A stretch of 64,000 nt of DNA, taken from positions 1-64,000 of the forward strand of contig JAFSCU010000013.1 of the NCBI GenBank assembly GCA_017436575.1, written 5' to 3'. How positions within the stretch are numbered: position 1 is the stretch's first letter; each line of letters starts with the position of its first letter. This document shows positions 8,072 through 16,679 of this stretch, one piece after another. The notes under the pieces are model-generated. The model saw only the letters and a list, made by a program, of their open reading frames with translations. It made no database searches and was not told where the DNA came from. The translations under genes were made by a program, and so were the position numbers. This DNA comes from Oscillospiraceae bacterium. Lineage in GTDB: Bacteria > Bacillota > Clostridia > Oscillospirales > Ruminococcaceae.

Positions 8072-8449
8072 TTATTCATGTAACTCCAGTGGCAGGCCGT
8101 CTGGGTCTTTGAAAAATGTCATTTTCTTATTTGTAAATTCATCCACACGGATAGGCTCGGTTTCGATGCCCATATCGTTCAGCCATTTCACCACAGGCTC
8201 GATTTTTTCTACGTGAAATGCCAGATGGCGCAGACCACAGGCCTCTGGATTGGTAGGGCGGGCAGGGCGGCCTTTTATGCCAAAAATCTCCAGTTCGCAG
8301 TCTCCAAGTTTTAAATCCAGCTTCCAGTCCTGTCTTTCTTCGCGCCAGTTTTCTCTGATAATTTCAAAACCCAGTTTGTTTACATAAAAATCCTTTGATT
8401 TCTCATAATCAGAAACGATTATGGCAATGTGATGTATCCTGTTCAGCAT
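8072..8449 (-). CDS. VOC-family (glyoxalase-like) metalloprotein, YaeR type
   Basis: A 125-residue single-domain vicinal-oxygen-chelate protein. It starts LNRIHHIAIIVSDYEKSKDFYVNKLGF and ends FKDPDGLPLELHE, with the metal-ligand His near the start, Glu in the first half (CELEIFG) and C-terminal Glu positions seen in YaeR/SMU-type proteins. Substrate is unknown; relatives include lactoylglutathione lyase and dioxygenases. The start chosen at 8449 lies 8 bases after GGGAG; an ATG two codons earlier and a longer open frame back to 8518 are possible but the latter would run into the upstream terminator. It lies next to the end of repeat copy B. Confidence 0.85.
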   Translation of the reverse strand: MLNRIHHIAIIVSDYEKSKDFYVNKLGFEIIRENWREERQDWKLDLKLGDCELEIFGIKGRPARPTNPEACGLRHLAFHVEKIEPVVKWLNDMGIETEPIRVDEFTNKKMTFFKDPDGLPLELHE

Positions 8450-8500
8450 ATTCATATCTCCCAATATTTTTCTTTCAGTATAGCATAATTTAAGCACAAT

Positions 8501-8531
8501 AAAAAGAGCTATCATCACGATAGCTCTTTTT
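8501..8531 (-). terminator. Terminator of the M28 peptidase gene (works on both strands)
   Basis: AAAAAGAGCTATC (8501-8513) pairs with GATAGCTCTTTTT (8519-8531) with a 5-base loop; T-runs follow on both strands. The VOC gene downstream on the minus strand must therefore have its own promoter within 8450-8500. Confidence 0.9.
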
Positions 8532-8543
8532 TTGTATGAAAAA

Positions 8544-9815
8544 TTATTTAGCTTCTTTTTTGAAAGGAACCTTATCTCTTGCGAAATATTTGTCCAACTG
8601 TTTTTTCATATCTTCTGGCATACCTGGGTCAACAGGCAGTCTTACTGCGTTTGCAGCACGGCTGATAAAGCCGATTGCCCATTCGCCGTCTTTAACCAGC
8701 TGTTCAGCTGACAGTGGGAACATTACGTCCATTCTTGTGTGGATGTCTGCTGTTCTGCTGCCGCGGGACAGACCAAGGGAAGGCACACCTTTGTCAGCAA
8801 ATGGAGAAGAGTCTGAAGAATGAACGCCGTGTCTGATAGCAACACTCTTACCGATTTCTCTGTTGTACTGTTCAGCAAATGCTTTCAGATTTTCACCACC
8901 TGTTACAAATACGCTGTTAGGGCCAAGAACTGTGCCGCACATATCAAAGTTGAAGCACATTTTGATTTCGTTTTCAACAAGATCAGGATGTTGTTCCACA
9001 TATGCTTTAGAGCCGAACAGACCCTGTTCTTCACTGCCACACCATACAAAGCGCAGTGTGCGTTTTGGTGGGTTTTTCAGGAAGTGCTGGTAGATGTACA
9101 TAATTGTTGCAGAACCTGTAGCGTTGTCCCATGAACCTGTACCGATTCTTACGCTGTCATAGTGAGCTGTAATAACGATAGATTCGCCGTTGTCTTCTGT
9201 ACCTTTGATAGTAGCAACAACATTGCGGGATGTGTTCATTTTTTCTTTTTCTCTCAGTTCCAGGTGCAGAACTTCAGCGTGGTTTCTCACCAGTTCTGTA
9301 GCATCTTTTGCCCAGATCATGAAGCCAGGAATTTTGCCGTTTTCTGCAAAATGACCGCGCAGGTTTCTTTCCAGGAAGTCCCAGTTTTCAGAATTCTGGT
9401 ACCATTTGCCCTGCAGAACGATAAATGCAGCAGCATTTTTCTGGCAAAGCAGTTTGTATGCATCATAGTTGAATTCGTTGATCATAACTACTGTGTCGGA
9501 CAGGTCATCAATACCGTAGTAATCCTGTTCTTCACCATTCTGTGCATACATAAATTTCAGGTCTACGCCGCCTTCTGGCAGCTGGCCTGACAGACCATAT
9601 GGAACTGTTTCGATTTCCATTTCATATGGTGCAACAACTTTCATGCTGCATTTTTCCAGTTCGAATGCTGGAATTTCAAATTCTTCCAGATGGCTTTCAC
9701 CGCCGAATTTTTCGATTTCAGCCTGAAGCAGTTTGGCTGTCTGCAGTTCTTCGTCAGTGCCGCCCCATCTTACGTAGCTCATACGCTGTACTAAATCATA
9801 CTGATATGTATTCAT
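8544..9815 (-). CDS. M28-family zinc aminopeptidase
   Basis: A 423-residue metallopeptidase. All five expected zinc ligands of family M28 can be placed: AHYDS (His218, Asp220), SWDNATG (Asp230), WCGSEEQG (Glu262/263, the catalytic base and ligand), NFDMCGT and the C-terminal DIHTRMD His. Residues about 70-190 form the inserted PA-like lid common in this family. There is no signal peptide, so it probably removes N-terminal residues from peptides in the cytosol. An AGGAGGAAT ribosome site precedes the ATG. It is monocistronic, ending in a terminator. Exact specificity is not readable from the sequence. Confidence 0.88.
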   Translation of the reverse strand: MNTYQYDLVQRMSYVRWGGTDEELQTAKLLQAEIEKFGGESHLEEFEIPAFELEKCSMKVVAPYEMEIETVPYGLSGQLPEGGVDLKFMYAQNGEEQDYYGIDDLSDTVVMINEFNYDAYKLLCQKNAAAFIVLQGKWYQNSENWDFLERNLRGHFAENGKIPGFMIWAKDATELVRNHAEVLHLELREKEKMNTSRNVVATIKGTEDNGESIVITAHYDSVRIGTGSWDNATGSATIMYIYQHFLKNPPKRTLRFVWCGSEEQGLFGSKAYVEQHPDLVENEIKMCFNFDMCGTVLGPNSVFVTGGENLKAFAEQYNREIGKSVAIRHGVHSSDSSPFADKGVPSLGLSRGSRTADIHTRMDVMFPLSAEQLVKDGEWAIGFISRAANAVRLPVDPGMPEDMKKQLDKYFARDKVPFKKEAK

Positions 9816-9987
9816 AAAATTATTCCTCCCTATATGATTACAATTTCAATAGACATATAATAACATATTCCCATAGATAAAAACAAGTGTTTTTCCAGTT
9901 AGAACAGTAAAAATTGTTTATTTTTTGACAAAGTTATATGTAACGAAGATAAGCAATGTGATATTTGTGAAAGTTTATATGCAATTA

Positions 9988-10016
9988 TTGACAATATCGA
10001 ACATCGATATTATACT
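9988..10016 (+). promoter_or_regulatory. Promoter of the PadR-DUF2812 operon
   Basis: TTGACA (9988-9993), exactly 17 bases, TATACT (10011-10016). The spacer is filled by a perfect palindrome (see 9993-10011), so repressor binding would block polymerase directly. Confidence 0.9.
9993..10011. promoter_or_regulatory. Operator O1 for the PadR repressor
   Basis: AATATCGA-ACA-TCGATATT is a perfect inverted repeat with 8-bp arms and a 3-base centre between the -35 and -10 boxes. A near copy lies at 10026-10044. Assignment to the adjacent PadR gene is inference from position and from the usual autoregulation of this family. Confidence 0.8.
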
Positions 10017-10025
10017 GAAAATAGA

Positions 10026-10044
10026 AATAACGATATTCGATATT
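10026..10044. promoter_or_regulatory. Operator O2 for the PadR repressor
   Basis: AATAACGA-TAT-TCGATATT matches O1 with one mismatch in the arms. Its centre is 33 bases from that of O1, about three helical turns, so two dimers could bind the same DNA face. Confidence 0.75.
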
Positions 10045-10061
10045 AACTGAAAGGTGATACA

Positions 10062-10376
10062 ATGCCAAGAGAAAAGTTTCAGACATTAACCGAACAGATG
10101 TTTTATATACTTATATGCCTGCAGAATGAATGCTGTGGCATCGATATAATGGAAATGGTAAAAAAGATGACCGACGGCCGTGTAAATGTGGGCCCAGGTA
10201 CCCTGTACAATCTGCTGGAACAATTTAACGACGAGCAGATAATCAGATTTACAAAAACCATCGGCAAAAAGCGCAGCTACATTTTAACTGATAAAGGCAG
10301 GCAACTGCTGGAAAAAGAGTACAATCGTCTGTTGCAACTGACAAATGATTATCAGAAATATGCGAAAGGGGAGTAA
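10062..10376 (+). CDS. PadR-family transcriptional repressor
   Basis: A 104-residue winged-helix regulator. The N-terminal helix-turn-helix includes LTEQMFYILICLQNECCGIDIMEMV, and the wing segment VGPGTLYNLLEQFNDEQIIRFTKTIGKKRSYILTDKGRQLLEKE is the clearest PadR hallmark (GTLY.LL... Y.LT..G...L). It lacks the long C-terminal dimerisation region of larger PadR proteins, as in the short subfamily. It should repress its own operon through the palindromes at 9993-10011 and 10026-10044. Its stop is 2 bases before the first DUF2812 gene. PadR genes commonly sit beside DUF2812 genes in Firmicutes. Confidence 0.92.
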   Translation: MPREKFQTLTEQMFYILICLQNECCGIDIMEMVKKMTDGRVNVGPGTLYNLLEQFNDEQIIRFTKTIGKKRSYILTDKGRQLLEKEYNRLLQLTNDYQKYAKGE

Positions 10377-10378
10377 TT

Positions 10379-11878
10379 ATGTTTGGCATAAAATACAGAT
10401 ATGAAAATATTGAATTTTATGATTGCAGAAAAATTGAATCCCATCTGGAAAAAATGGCCGCAAAAGGTTGGATGATAAAAAGAATCAGTGGAAAATTTTA
10501 TAAATATAAAAAAGTACAGCCACAGCAGTTGAAATTTGCAGTAACCTACGCACCTAAAGTTTCAGCCTATGACCTGCTGCCGACGATGACACAGGCAAAT
10601 TATCTTGAAATGTGCGAAGAATATGGCTGGCAGGTTGCTATTCTGCACAATCAGTTACAGGTGCTGTATAACCCGGATGTAAACACGGTGGAAATTGAAA
10701 CAGATGGCGCCAATATGTTGGATAATATACATACCACAGCTAAAAAGACATTTATACCAAGAACTGCCATTAATCTGTTTTTGTCGGTTAATTTAGTGGT
10801 TATGATGATTCTGCTTTTTATTGCATCACCATTGGAGTTTATATGTACACCATTTTATTTTCCTGGTCTGTTACTGGGCTGTGTTGGGGCGGTAAATAAT
10901 ACCGTTGAGCTGATCAGATATTTCAAATGGTACAAAAATGCAGTGGTTTACCGGTCCACTGCAGACAGTTTGTTGCCAGCCGAGAAAAATGGAATGATAA
11001 ACAATACGCTTAAAACATTATTTGTGGTGACTGCATTATGGGTGTCTGCAACTGTTCTATCGGGGATATACAGAAAAGTTTTTATAGGAATTATAACAGT
11101 GATTTTGCTGACCACAGCAGTATCTGAATTTCTGATAAGAGATTCAAAAGAAATGGGAAAATCTGCAGGTGATGTAAAGTTTACATCCTGGTTTTTCGGT
11201 ATGCTGGTGTTTTTTATAGGATACTATGGGGTAATGACTATGGATTCCACTGTTGTGGAAAAAGTTGACGGCGCTTATGTCTCCTATCCGAAAATGAACT
11301 GGGCTGACCCTGCTATGAACAGATTTACCGATGAAGAAAAAGCCTATATTGTAAAAATGTACGGAGATTTGGATGTCGATAGAATTCGGCATCTTATCTG
11401 GTTTCCTGCTGAATATGAAGATGTGGAAAACAGATACAGCTATATTTTCCCACTGGAACTGGCGGATTATAATCCGTATGTGAAAGAAAGAGGAGAATTT
11501 TTCTATCGTGACAATAATTATGCTGTTGTGGACTATACCGATGCCAAACAGAAGGCAGGCGGATATACATTGCAATACAGCATCTATTACCCACAGCCAC
11601 ATTTTTATCAGCTGGTGCTGTATGCAGTAAAAAGAACAGAAGTCCCAAATGCGTTTTACATAAACAAGCACCCTGAAGCGGGTTTCAAATTTGAAGAAAC
11701 TGATGAAACACCGTGGAATGCAGACAGAGCATACCAGCTGTTTGATTATAAAGGATACAAAACTGGTGTGTTTGTAATATGTGATAAAGACAGGATAATC
11801 AAATTACAGCTGGATAACCCGGATATGTTAACAGATAAAGATAAAGTAAAAATAGCAGATAAACTGATAGTCAGCTGA
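10379..11878 (+). CDS. DUF2812 membrane protein, paralogue 1 (with C-terminal extracellular domain)
   Basis: A 499-residue protein starting with a DUF2812 domain (about residues 8-110): two aromatic-rich units, KMAAKGWMIK...YKYKKVQPQQLKFAVTYAP and YLEMCEEYGWQVAILHNQLQVLYN, then VNTVEIETD. This is followed by several hydrophobic helices (about 135-155, 158-178, 215-270, 277-295) and a roughly 200-residue soluble C-terminal part. The N-terminal part is likely cytosolic and the C-terminal part outside the cell. Function is unknown. AAAGGGGAG precedes the ATG, and it is co-transcribed with the PadR gene, whose repressor likely controls its amount in response to an unknown signal, perhaps a membrane or antimicrobial stress; that last point is conjecture. 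Confidence 0.85.
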   Translation: MFGIKYRYENIEFYDCRKIESHLEKMAAKGWMIKRISGKFYKYKKVQPQQLKFAVTYAPKVSAYDLLPTMTQANYLEMCEEYGWQVAILHNQLQVLYNPDVNTVEIETDGANMLDNIHTTAKKTFIPRTAINLFLSVNLVVMMILLFIASPLEFICTPFYFPGLLLGCVGAVNNTVELIRYFKWYKNAVVYRSTADSLLPAEKNGMINNTLKTLFVVTALWVSATVLSGIYRKVFIGIITVILLTTAVSEFLIRDSKEMGKSAGDVKFTSWFFGMLVFFIGYYGVMTMDSTVVEKVDGAYVSYPKMNWADPAMNRFTDEEKAYIVKMYGDLDVDRIRHLIWFPAEYEDVENRYSYIFPLELADYNPYVKERGEFFYRDNNYAVVDYTDAKQKAGGYTLQYSIYYPQPHFYQLVLYAVKRTEVPNAFYINKHPEAGFKFEETDETPWNADRAYQLFDYKGYKTGVFVICDKDRIIKLQLDNPDMLTDKDKVKIADKLIVS

Positions 11879-11891
11879 AAGGAGAAAGTAT

Positions 11892-12611
11892 ATGAAAGAG
11901 ACAAAACGCAAATTAGTATTTTTTGCACCTTATGATTATGACGGTATGACAAACCATTTTGAAGAAATGTCAGAAGCCGGCTGGCTGATAGAAAGTGTAA
12001 AAGGAAATCTGTGGAAATATAAAAAGATTCAGCCACAGAAGCTGAAATTCGCAGTTACACATTTTGAAAACTTTACGTTTAATGAAGCGGCACCGGATAA
12101 CGGCCAGACAGAATTTCTGGAAATGTGTGAATCTTCCGGCTGGAAACTGGCGGCACATTACAATAGTATGATGGTATTTGTAACGGACATTGATAATCCT
12201 GTTTCTGTTGAAACAGACCCTGTGGTACAGCTGAAGAATATTCATAAATCAGTAAAACCAATGTTTGAAATAAAAAATATACTTATTCTGTTTAATTCTG
12301 TTTACAGAATAGTGCCAAGGCTGAAAGATATGTTGCAGGGTAGTTATCAGATAAGCTATATGTGGCTACTGATTTTTCTTGCTATATTTATGGTTGTAAA
12401 TATCGATACTGTTGATTATATAAGATGGTATAAAAAAGCAGATGCTATTATAAATGAACAGGGAATATTCTATCAGCAGTCAACAAACAAGCCGATATAT
12501 ATTCTTCAGGCTGTAATCAGATACACTATACTGGCAATATGCTTTGCATTTTTTGCTTTGTTGCTGTGGCTTATGTGCTATATAGCATTCAGCGGAAATT
12601 TTTTGTTGTAA
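11892..12611 (+). CDS. DUF2812 membrane protein, paralogue 2 (short)
   Basis: A 239-residue paralogue with the same N-terminal DUF2812 arrangement: EMSEAGWLIES, WKYKKIQPQKLKFAVTHF, FLEMCESSGWKLAAHYNSMMVF and ETDPVVQLKNIHKSVKPMF. Three or four membrane helices follow (about 135-180 and 205-239). It has no C-terminal extracellular domain. It begins 13 bases after the previous gene with AAAGGAGA at good spacing. The first residues MKETKRK are almost identical to those of the fourth paralogue. Function unknown. Confidence 0.85.
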   Translation: MKETKRKLVFFAPYDYDGMTNHFEEMSEAGWLIESVKGNLWKYKKIQPQKLKFAVTHFENFTFNEAAPDNGQTEFLEMCESSGWKLAAHYNSMMVFVTDIDNPVSVETDPVVQLKNIHKSVKPMFEIKNILILFNSVYRIVPRLKDMLQGSYQISYMWLLIFLAIFMVVNIDTVDYIRWYKKADAIINEQGIFYQQSTNKPIYILQAVIRYTILAICFAFFALLLWLMCYIAFSGNFLL

Positions 12612-12626
12612 AAAGAGGAGATAACT

Positions 12627-13319
12627 ATGTTTGAAACAAAAATAACTTTCCGATTTTATTCCGAATATGACACCAAAGGTATAACAGGCTTTTTAAACAC
12701 AATGGCCGTAAAAGGCTGGTTGTTGGAGAAAAGAAGCGGTGCTTATTACCGATTTGTAAAAACAGATAAAGCTTTTGTAAAATATGATATTACATACTTT
12801 GCTGATGCCAATAAAGAAAATAATTTTTTACCTTATGGTGCTGACAGATATTTTGAAATGGCAAAAGCTGCTGGCTGGCAGTTTGTTACCAATGACAATA
12901 AAATGATGATATTTGTAAGCGAAAATCCAGATGTACCACCGCTTGAAACAGAGCCAATGATGAAGGTAGATGTGATACATCAGTCATTTATGTACCTATG
13001 GATGCCTCTTTATCTGTTGCATGGGGTTAACGGGTTAATCCGTCTTATTGATAAAAGAATTGATATATACGATATTTTGCTTATCGCGGGGGCTTTTGGC
13101 TTTCTATATGATCTTTACTGTTATTTGGTATGGTATTTTAAGGCTAAAAAGGCGGCAGCAGAGGGCTGGTATCTGGAAACCAAGACACCTTTTGTCAGAA
13201 TGTATGTAACACCCATAATACTGCTGTTGATGCTGGGTATGCTGTATAAAATTATAGGAATCAAAGCAGGAATCTTCTTTACGGCGATAGCTTTGATTTA
13301 TATTATTGCACACGATTGA
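12627..13319 (+). CDS. DUF2812 membrane protein, paralogue 3 (short, most divergent)
   Basis: A 230-residue protein with the DUF2812 pattern NTMAVKGWLLEKRSGAYYRF and YFEMAKAAGWQFVTNDNKMMIFV, then LETEPMMKVDVIHQSFMYL and four hydrophobic segments (about 130-150, 152-175, 190-207, 208-228). It is the most diverged of the four copies. AAGAGGAG ribosome site; 15-base gap from paralogue 2. Its TGA lies 20 bases before the ATG of paralogue 4. Confidence 0.83.
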   Translation: MFETKITFRFYSEYDTKGITGFLNTMAVKGWLLEKRSGAYYRFVKTDKAFVKYDITYFADANKENNFLPYGADRYFEMAKAAGWQFVTNDNKMMIFVSENPDVPPLETEPMMKVDVIHQSFMYLWMPLYLLHGVNGLIRLIDKRIDIYDILLIAGAFGFLYDLYCYLVWYFKAKKAAAEGWYLETKTPFVRMYVTPIILLLMLGMLYKIIGIKAGIFFTAIALIYIIAHD

Positions 13320-13339
13320 CAATCAAAGGAGTGAAAAAT

Positions 13340-14746
13340 ATGAAAGAGACAAAACGACAGTTTAAAATGTTTTCGTTTTTTGACTTTGACGGAATCACTG
13401 CGCACATGGAAAAGATGGCGGCACAGGGCTGGATGCTGGAACAATCCACCAACCGTTATTGGTACTATCGCCGCACAGAACCTAAAAAACTGAAATTTGC
13501 CGTTACTTATTTTCCACAGGCTTCAGAGTTTGACCCACATCCAACGGAAGAATTGCGGGCGTTCAACGAATTCTGCCAGGCAGCGGGGTGGAAACCTGCG
13601 GCATCAATGGCACAGATGCAGATTTATTACAACGAAAATGAAAAACCTGTTCCGCTGGAAACAGACCCGATGATACAGGTGGATACTATACACAAAGCGA
13701 TGAAAAAGAATTTTATTCCGTCATCTGTACTTATGATGGTGATTTCTTTAATGATTCTTGTAATGAATGCAGTAAAATTCTTTACAGATCCAGTCAGCAG
13801 TCTGTCTTCGAATGCAGATTTCTTTGTTTCATTTTCATATATAATGCTGTTTATGATTTCAGCAGTAGAGCTGGGGCAGTATTATAACTGGCGCAAAAAA
13901 GCAATTGAGCTGGCATCAGAGGGGCAGCCTGTTCCGTCCGGCAAAACCGCAAAACTGTTTCAGACAATAGTACTGGCAGTTATGTCTGTAATGCTGGTTA
14001 TATATGCTGCGATATCTCTGGGTGTGGTTTCTCTGTGGCTGCTGATTGTGATATTTGCCATATTTGGCGGCACAGGCGTGGCCGCTGTATGGCTGAAAGA
14101 GTTTCTGAGAAAGAAAAATGTACCTCGTCACATTAATATGATACTGACTTTCGGTATAGTGATTACTGTTTCAGTTTTTATGATGTTTATGGTTGTGTGG
14201 GCAGCGGTAAATTATGATTTGCCAACCAGCTCGAAAGAATCAAAACCTGTTGGCAGTTACACCACACCACAGGGTTTTGAGTTTGATATATACAATGATG
14301 AAGTACCTTTGAGAATTGAAGACTTTATGCACACAGACTATGATACCTATTCAGTACAGAACAGGCAGTCGGGTTCGTTTATACTGGATGTATCAAAGGT
14401 GAGCCAGGACGCCACAGTAAACAGACAGGGTGTGCCGGAGATAATTTATGAAGTGACAAAGGTAAAATTTGCACCTGTTTATGATATCTGTTTTGAAGAA
14501 ATATTTTACGATCTTGATGACAGCAAGGATAAAAATATACCTGATGAATTCAAAGCAAAACTGATAGAACAGGCAGACAGTGCCTGGGGTGCTGATAAAG
14601 TGTACAGACAGCAATATCTTGATGAGTATGAAGACAAATGGCTTATCTGCTGGGGTGACAAAATAGTTGAAATTCGCCTGTATAACTGCGGGCAGCTGAC
14701 TGACAGCCAGAAAGCCGTTATCGGCGAAAAACTGAAAAATATTTAA
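13340..14746 (+). CDS. DUF2812 membrane protein, paralogue 4 (with C-terminal extracellular domain)
   Basis: A 468-residue protein; the start at 13340 (KETKRQFKMFSFF) follows AAAGGAGTG, and an in-frame upstream ATG at 13316 would overlap the previous stop and lacks a ribosome site. DUF2812 motifs: KMAAQGWMLEQSTNRYWYYR, LKFAVTYFPQ, FNEFCQAAGWKPAASMAQMQIYY, ETDPMIQVDTIHKAMKKNF. Hydrophobic helices and a soluble C-terminal domain of about 165 residues follow, giving the same layout as paralogue 1. It ends the operon; no clear terminator follows, only a dispersed palindrome at 14808. Confidence 0.85.
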   Translation: MKETKRQFKMFSFFDFDGITAHMEKMAAQGWMLEQSTNRYWYYRRTEPKKLKFAVTYFPQASEFDPHPTEELRAFNEFCQAAGWKPAASMAQMQIYYNENEKPVPLETDPMIQVDTIHKAMKKNFIPSSVLMMVISLMILVMNAVKFFTDPVSSLSSNADFFVSFSYIMLFMISAVELGQYYNWRKKAIELASEGQPVPSGKTAKLFQTIVLAVMSVMLVIYAAISLGVVSLWLLIVIFAIFGGTGVAAVWLKEFLRKKNVPRHINMILTFGIVITVSVFMMFMVVWAAVNYDLPTSSKESKPVGSYTTPQGFEFDIYNDEVPLRIEDFMHTDYDTYSVQNRQSGSFILDVSKVSQDATVNRQGVPEIIYEVTKVKFAPVYDICFEEIFYDLDDSKDKNIPDEFKAKLIEQADSAWGADKVYRQQYLDEYEDKWLICWGDKIVEIRLYNCGQLTDSQKAVIGEKLKNI

Positions 14747-14807
14747 AATATCTTTTCAAAACAAAGAAAAAACACTGACAAAGCAATAGAGTTCTCAACT
14801 TTTTCTG

Positions 14808-14837
14808 CGTAGGGGACTTTGCCCACATAGTCCCGCA
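14808..14837 (-). repeat. Palindromic repeat, copy 5 (inverted)
   Basis: On the minus strand it reads GGGACTAT, GTGGGC, AAAGTCCCC and TACGCAG, the same architecture as the hairpins at 7595-8019. It lies between the convergent DUF2812 operon and the minus-strand binding protein. Confidence 0.7.
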
Positions 14838-14848
14838 TATAAAAATAA

Positions 14849-14878
14849 AAATCCTCCCTTTTGTTCAAGGGAGGATTT
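14849..14878 (-). terminator. Terminator of the peptide-binding lipoprotein gene
   Basis: AAATCCTCCCTT (14849-14860) pairs with AAGGGAGGATTT (14867-14878); an A-rich run to its left gives the U-tail on the minus strand. Confidence 0.88.
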
Positions 14879-14880
14879 GC

Positions 14881-16416
14881 TTATTTAACGGTAGTATATT
14901 TCAGATTAATTATACTTGTAAACGGGTCTATATAAATATTGTGGAAATAGTTTCTGTAATAGAAAACAGTTTTTTCACTGCCCATAGGTACAATCATTGC
15001 TTTTTCATTTACAATTTCGGCAGCGGCTGTAATATCTGCCAGGGCGTTGGTCTGGTTTGTCTGACCTTTGGCACTGTTTACCAGTGCGGACACATCGTTG
15101 TCAAAGGCGGTGAACATATCCAATATACCATACGGTGTATCATTGTCAGGGCTTACAGGCAGGAAAGCCATATCAAATTCACCTTTGGCAATTCGCTGCT
15201 TTATCTGTGAAACAGGCAGATACTCAATGGTAAAAAATTGTCCCAGATTTTTTTGCCACAGCTGGTTTATATTTTCATAAATCAGTGTGTACATACTGTC
15301 GCTTGGCATCAGAACAGTGCAGGGGTCCATTCTGGTTTTGCCCATCTGTGCCAGCCCACTGTTCATCATTTCTTCAGGCTGTGCAGCCATATATGCAGGC
15401 TGGACAGGGGTATATAAATCGGTCATATATTTGCCTGCCAGTGTAACAGTGCCCGGAAAGATAGAGGTATGCACTGTAACGGCATTTTTGTTTGCACCGC
15501 TGTTTTCAAAACCCCAGGCATACCATGCCAGTGCTTTTCTTATATTATCATTTGCCAGCACCGGTTTTGAAAGGTTGAACACCAGTGAAATATTTGCACT
15601 TTCATATTCCATTACAGCTGTGTTTTCGTATCTGTTGTTGTCAGCAGAATAGGCAAAAAAACCGCTTATTTCATCGTTTTGATATGCAGTAGGGAAATTG
15701 TCACTTTCCACCTCAATCAGCCTTATACGGCTTAATTTATCCCCATCCTCCCGTCGTGTGGACACGATGGTAGCATTGCCGTTTTCGCTGTCCAGATAGT
15801 TCAGCTTGAATGGTCCGTTGGACAAAATATTGTCTACACTCAGCCCATAGGCCCCTGTACAGGTAGCAAAAAATTCCCGGTTGCAAGGATAGGCGGCGGT
15901 TGATGCCAGTTTATCTGTAAAGTTGAAATCTGGTTTCTTCAGCTTGATTACCAGGCTGTAATCTCCTGTTGCCACAATGCTTTCCACATTGGAAAAAGAT
16001 TCTGTGTAAGGGGAGTGGGTTTTAGGGTCCAGTATACGCTGTATGGCAAATACATAATCCTTTGCTTTTACTTCCACACCTTCAAAAGCATCTCGGCGTT
16101 CTTTATCACCTTTGTAATGGTACAGATTACCCTGTTTTATTGTAATGGTATAGGTTTTGCCGTCAGCAGAAATATCACAGCTTTCGGCAGTATTCTTTAC
16201 TATCTGTCCATCCTGTTTTTCAAACAAACCGTCGTACACATTTGTCAGCACCAGCAGGTCGCTGTTGTCGGTGGCTATCTGAGGGTCAAAGTTTGTACCC
16301 ATTTTTTCCACCCCTACAGTAAATGTGGAAATACCGCCGGCAGAAGAACAGCCGGTCAGGACAGTGCACAGTATCAGAATATATATCAAAGAAAATAATT
16401 TTTTCAAATTTATCAC
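14881..16416 (-). CDS. Oligopeptide-type ABC transporter substrate-binding lipoprotein (orphan)
   Basis: A 511-residue SBP_bac_5 (OppA/DppA) family lipoprotein with lipobox LTGC (lipidated Cys23). Family features include NFDPQIATDNSDLLVLTNVYDGLFE, a KAKDYVFAIQRILDPKTHSPY stretch and NGPFKLNYLD near residue 210. It lies on the outer face and should bind peptides or a similar solute. No oppBCDF-type permease or ATPase genes adjoin it, so it must share a transporter encoded elsewhere or act as a sensor. It is monocistronic, with terminators on both sides. Confidence 0.87.
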   Translation of the reverse strand: MINLKKLFSLIYILILCTVLTGCSSAGGISTFTVGVEKMGTNFDPQIATDNSDLLVLTNVYDGLFEKQDGQIVKNTAESCDISADGKTYTITIKQGNLYHYKGDKERRDAFEGVEVKAKDYVFAIQRILDPKTHSPYTESFSNVESIVATGDYSLVIKLKKPDFNFTDKLASTAAYPCNREFFATCTGAYGLSVDNILSNGPFKLNYLDSENGNATIVSTRREDGDKLSRIRLIEVESDNFPTAYQNDEISGFFAYSADNNRYENTAVMEYESANISLVFNLSKPVLANDNIRKALAWYAWGFENSGANKNAVTVHTSIFPGTVTLAGKYMTDLYTPVQPAYMAAQPEEMMNSGLAQMGKTRMDPCTVLMPSDSMYTLIYENINQLWQKNLGQFFTIEYLPVSQIKQRIAKGEFDMAFLPVSPDNDTPYGILDMFTAFDNDVSALVNSAKGQTNQTNALADITAAAEIVNEKAMIVPMGSEKTVFYYRNYFHNIYIDPFTSIINLKYTTVK

Positions 16417-16535
16417 CTTTATAATGTTTATAATATATATTTTATCATATAAATATATTGCCTTAAATAGAAAAATATACTTTAAAATATAACAAAAGTG
16501 TCACATGAACCAACATCATTATTTATAGGCATAAA

Positions 16536-16562
16536 AAAACCGCAGCTGTAAACTGCGGTTTT
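16536..16562 (-). terminator. Terminator after the tRNA-Thr gene
   Basis: AAAACCGCAG (16536-16545) pairs with CTGCGGTTTT (16553-16562); on the minus strand it directly follows tRNA-Thr and ends in a U-run. Confidence 0.85.
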
Positions 16563-16637
16563 GGAGCTGCTAAGCAGATTCGAACTGCCGACCTCTTCCT
16601 TACCAAGGAAGTGCTCTGCCTACTGAGCTATAGCAGC
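16562..16637 (-). tRNA. tRNA-Thr (anticodon GGU)
   Basis: The minus strand folds as a complete cloverleaf: acceptor GCTGCTA/TAGCAGC, discriminator U, encoded CCA, D arm AGCTC...GAGC, anticodon stem CTTCC/GGAAG with loop TTGGTAA (anticodon GGT), and a T arm containing GTTCGAATC. It is the last gene of a Trp-Asp-Thr cluster. Confidence 0.96.
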
Positions 16638-16645
16638 TAATACAC

Positions 16646-16674
16646 AAAAAGCAACCGAATCGGTTGCTTTTTGT
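16646..16674 (-). terminator. Terminator between tRNA-Asp and tRNA-Thr
   Basis: AAAAAGCAACCG (16646-16657) pairs with CGGTTGCTTTTT (16661-16672). Its presence inside the cluster means tRNA-Thr depends on read-through or its own promoter. Confidence 0.85.
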
Positions 16675-16679
16675 TTTTA

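Noticed and set aside
7938..8216. 92-codon plus-strand frame across hairpins and the VOC gene
   Set aside because: Runs antisense through a recognisable VOC domain and through palindromic repeats, with no ribosome site.
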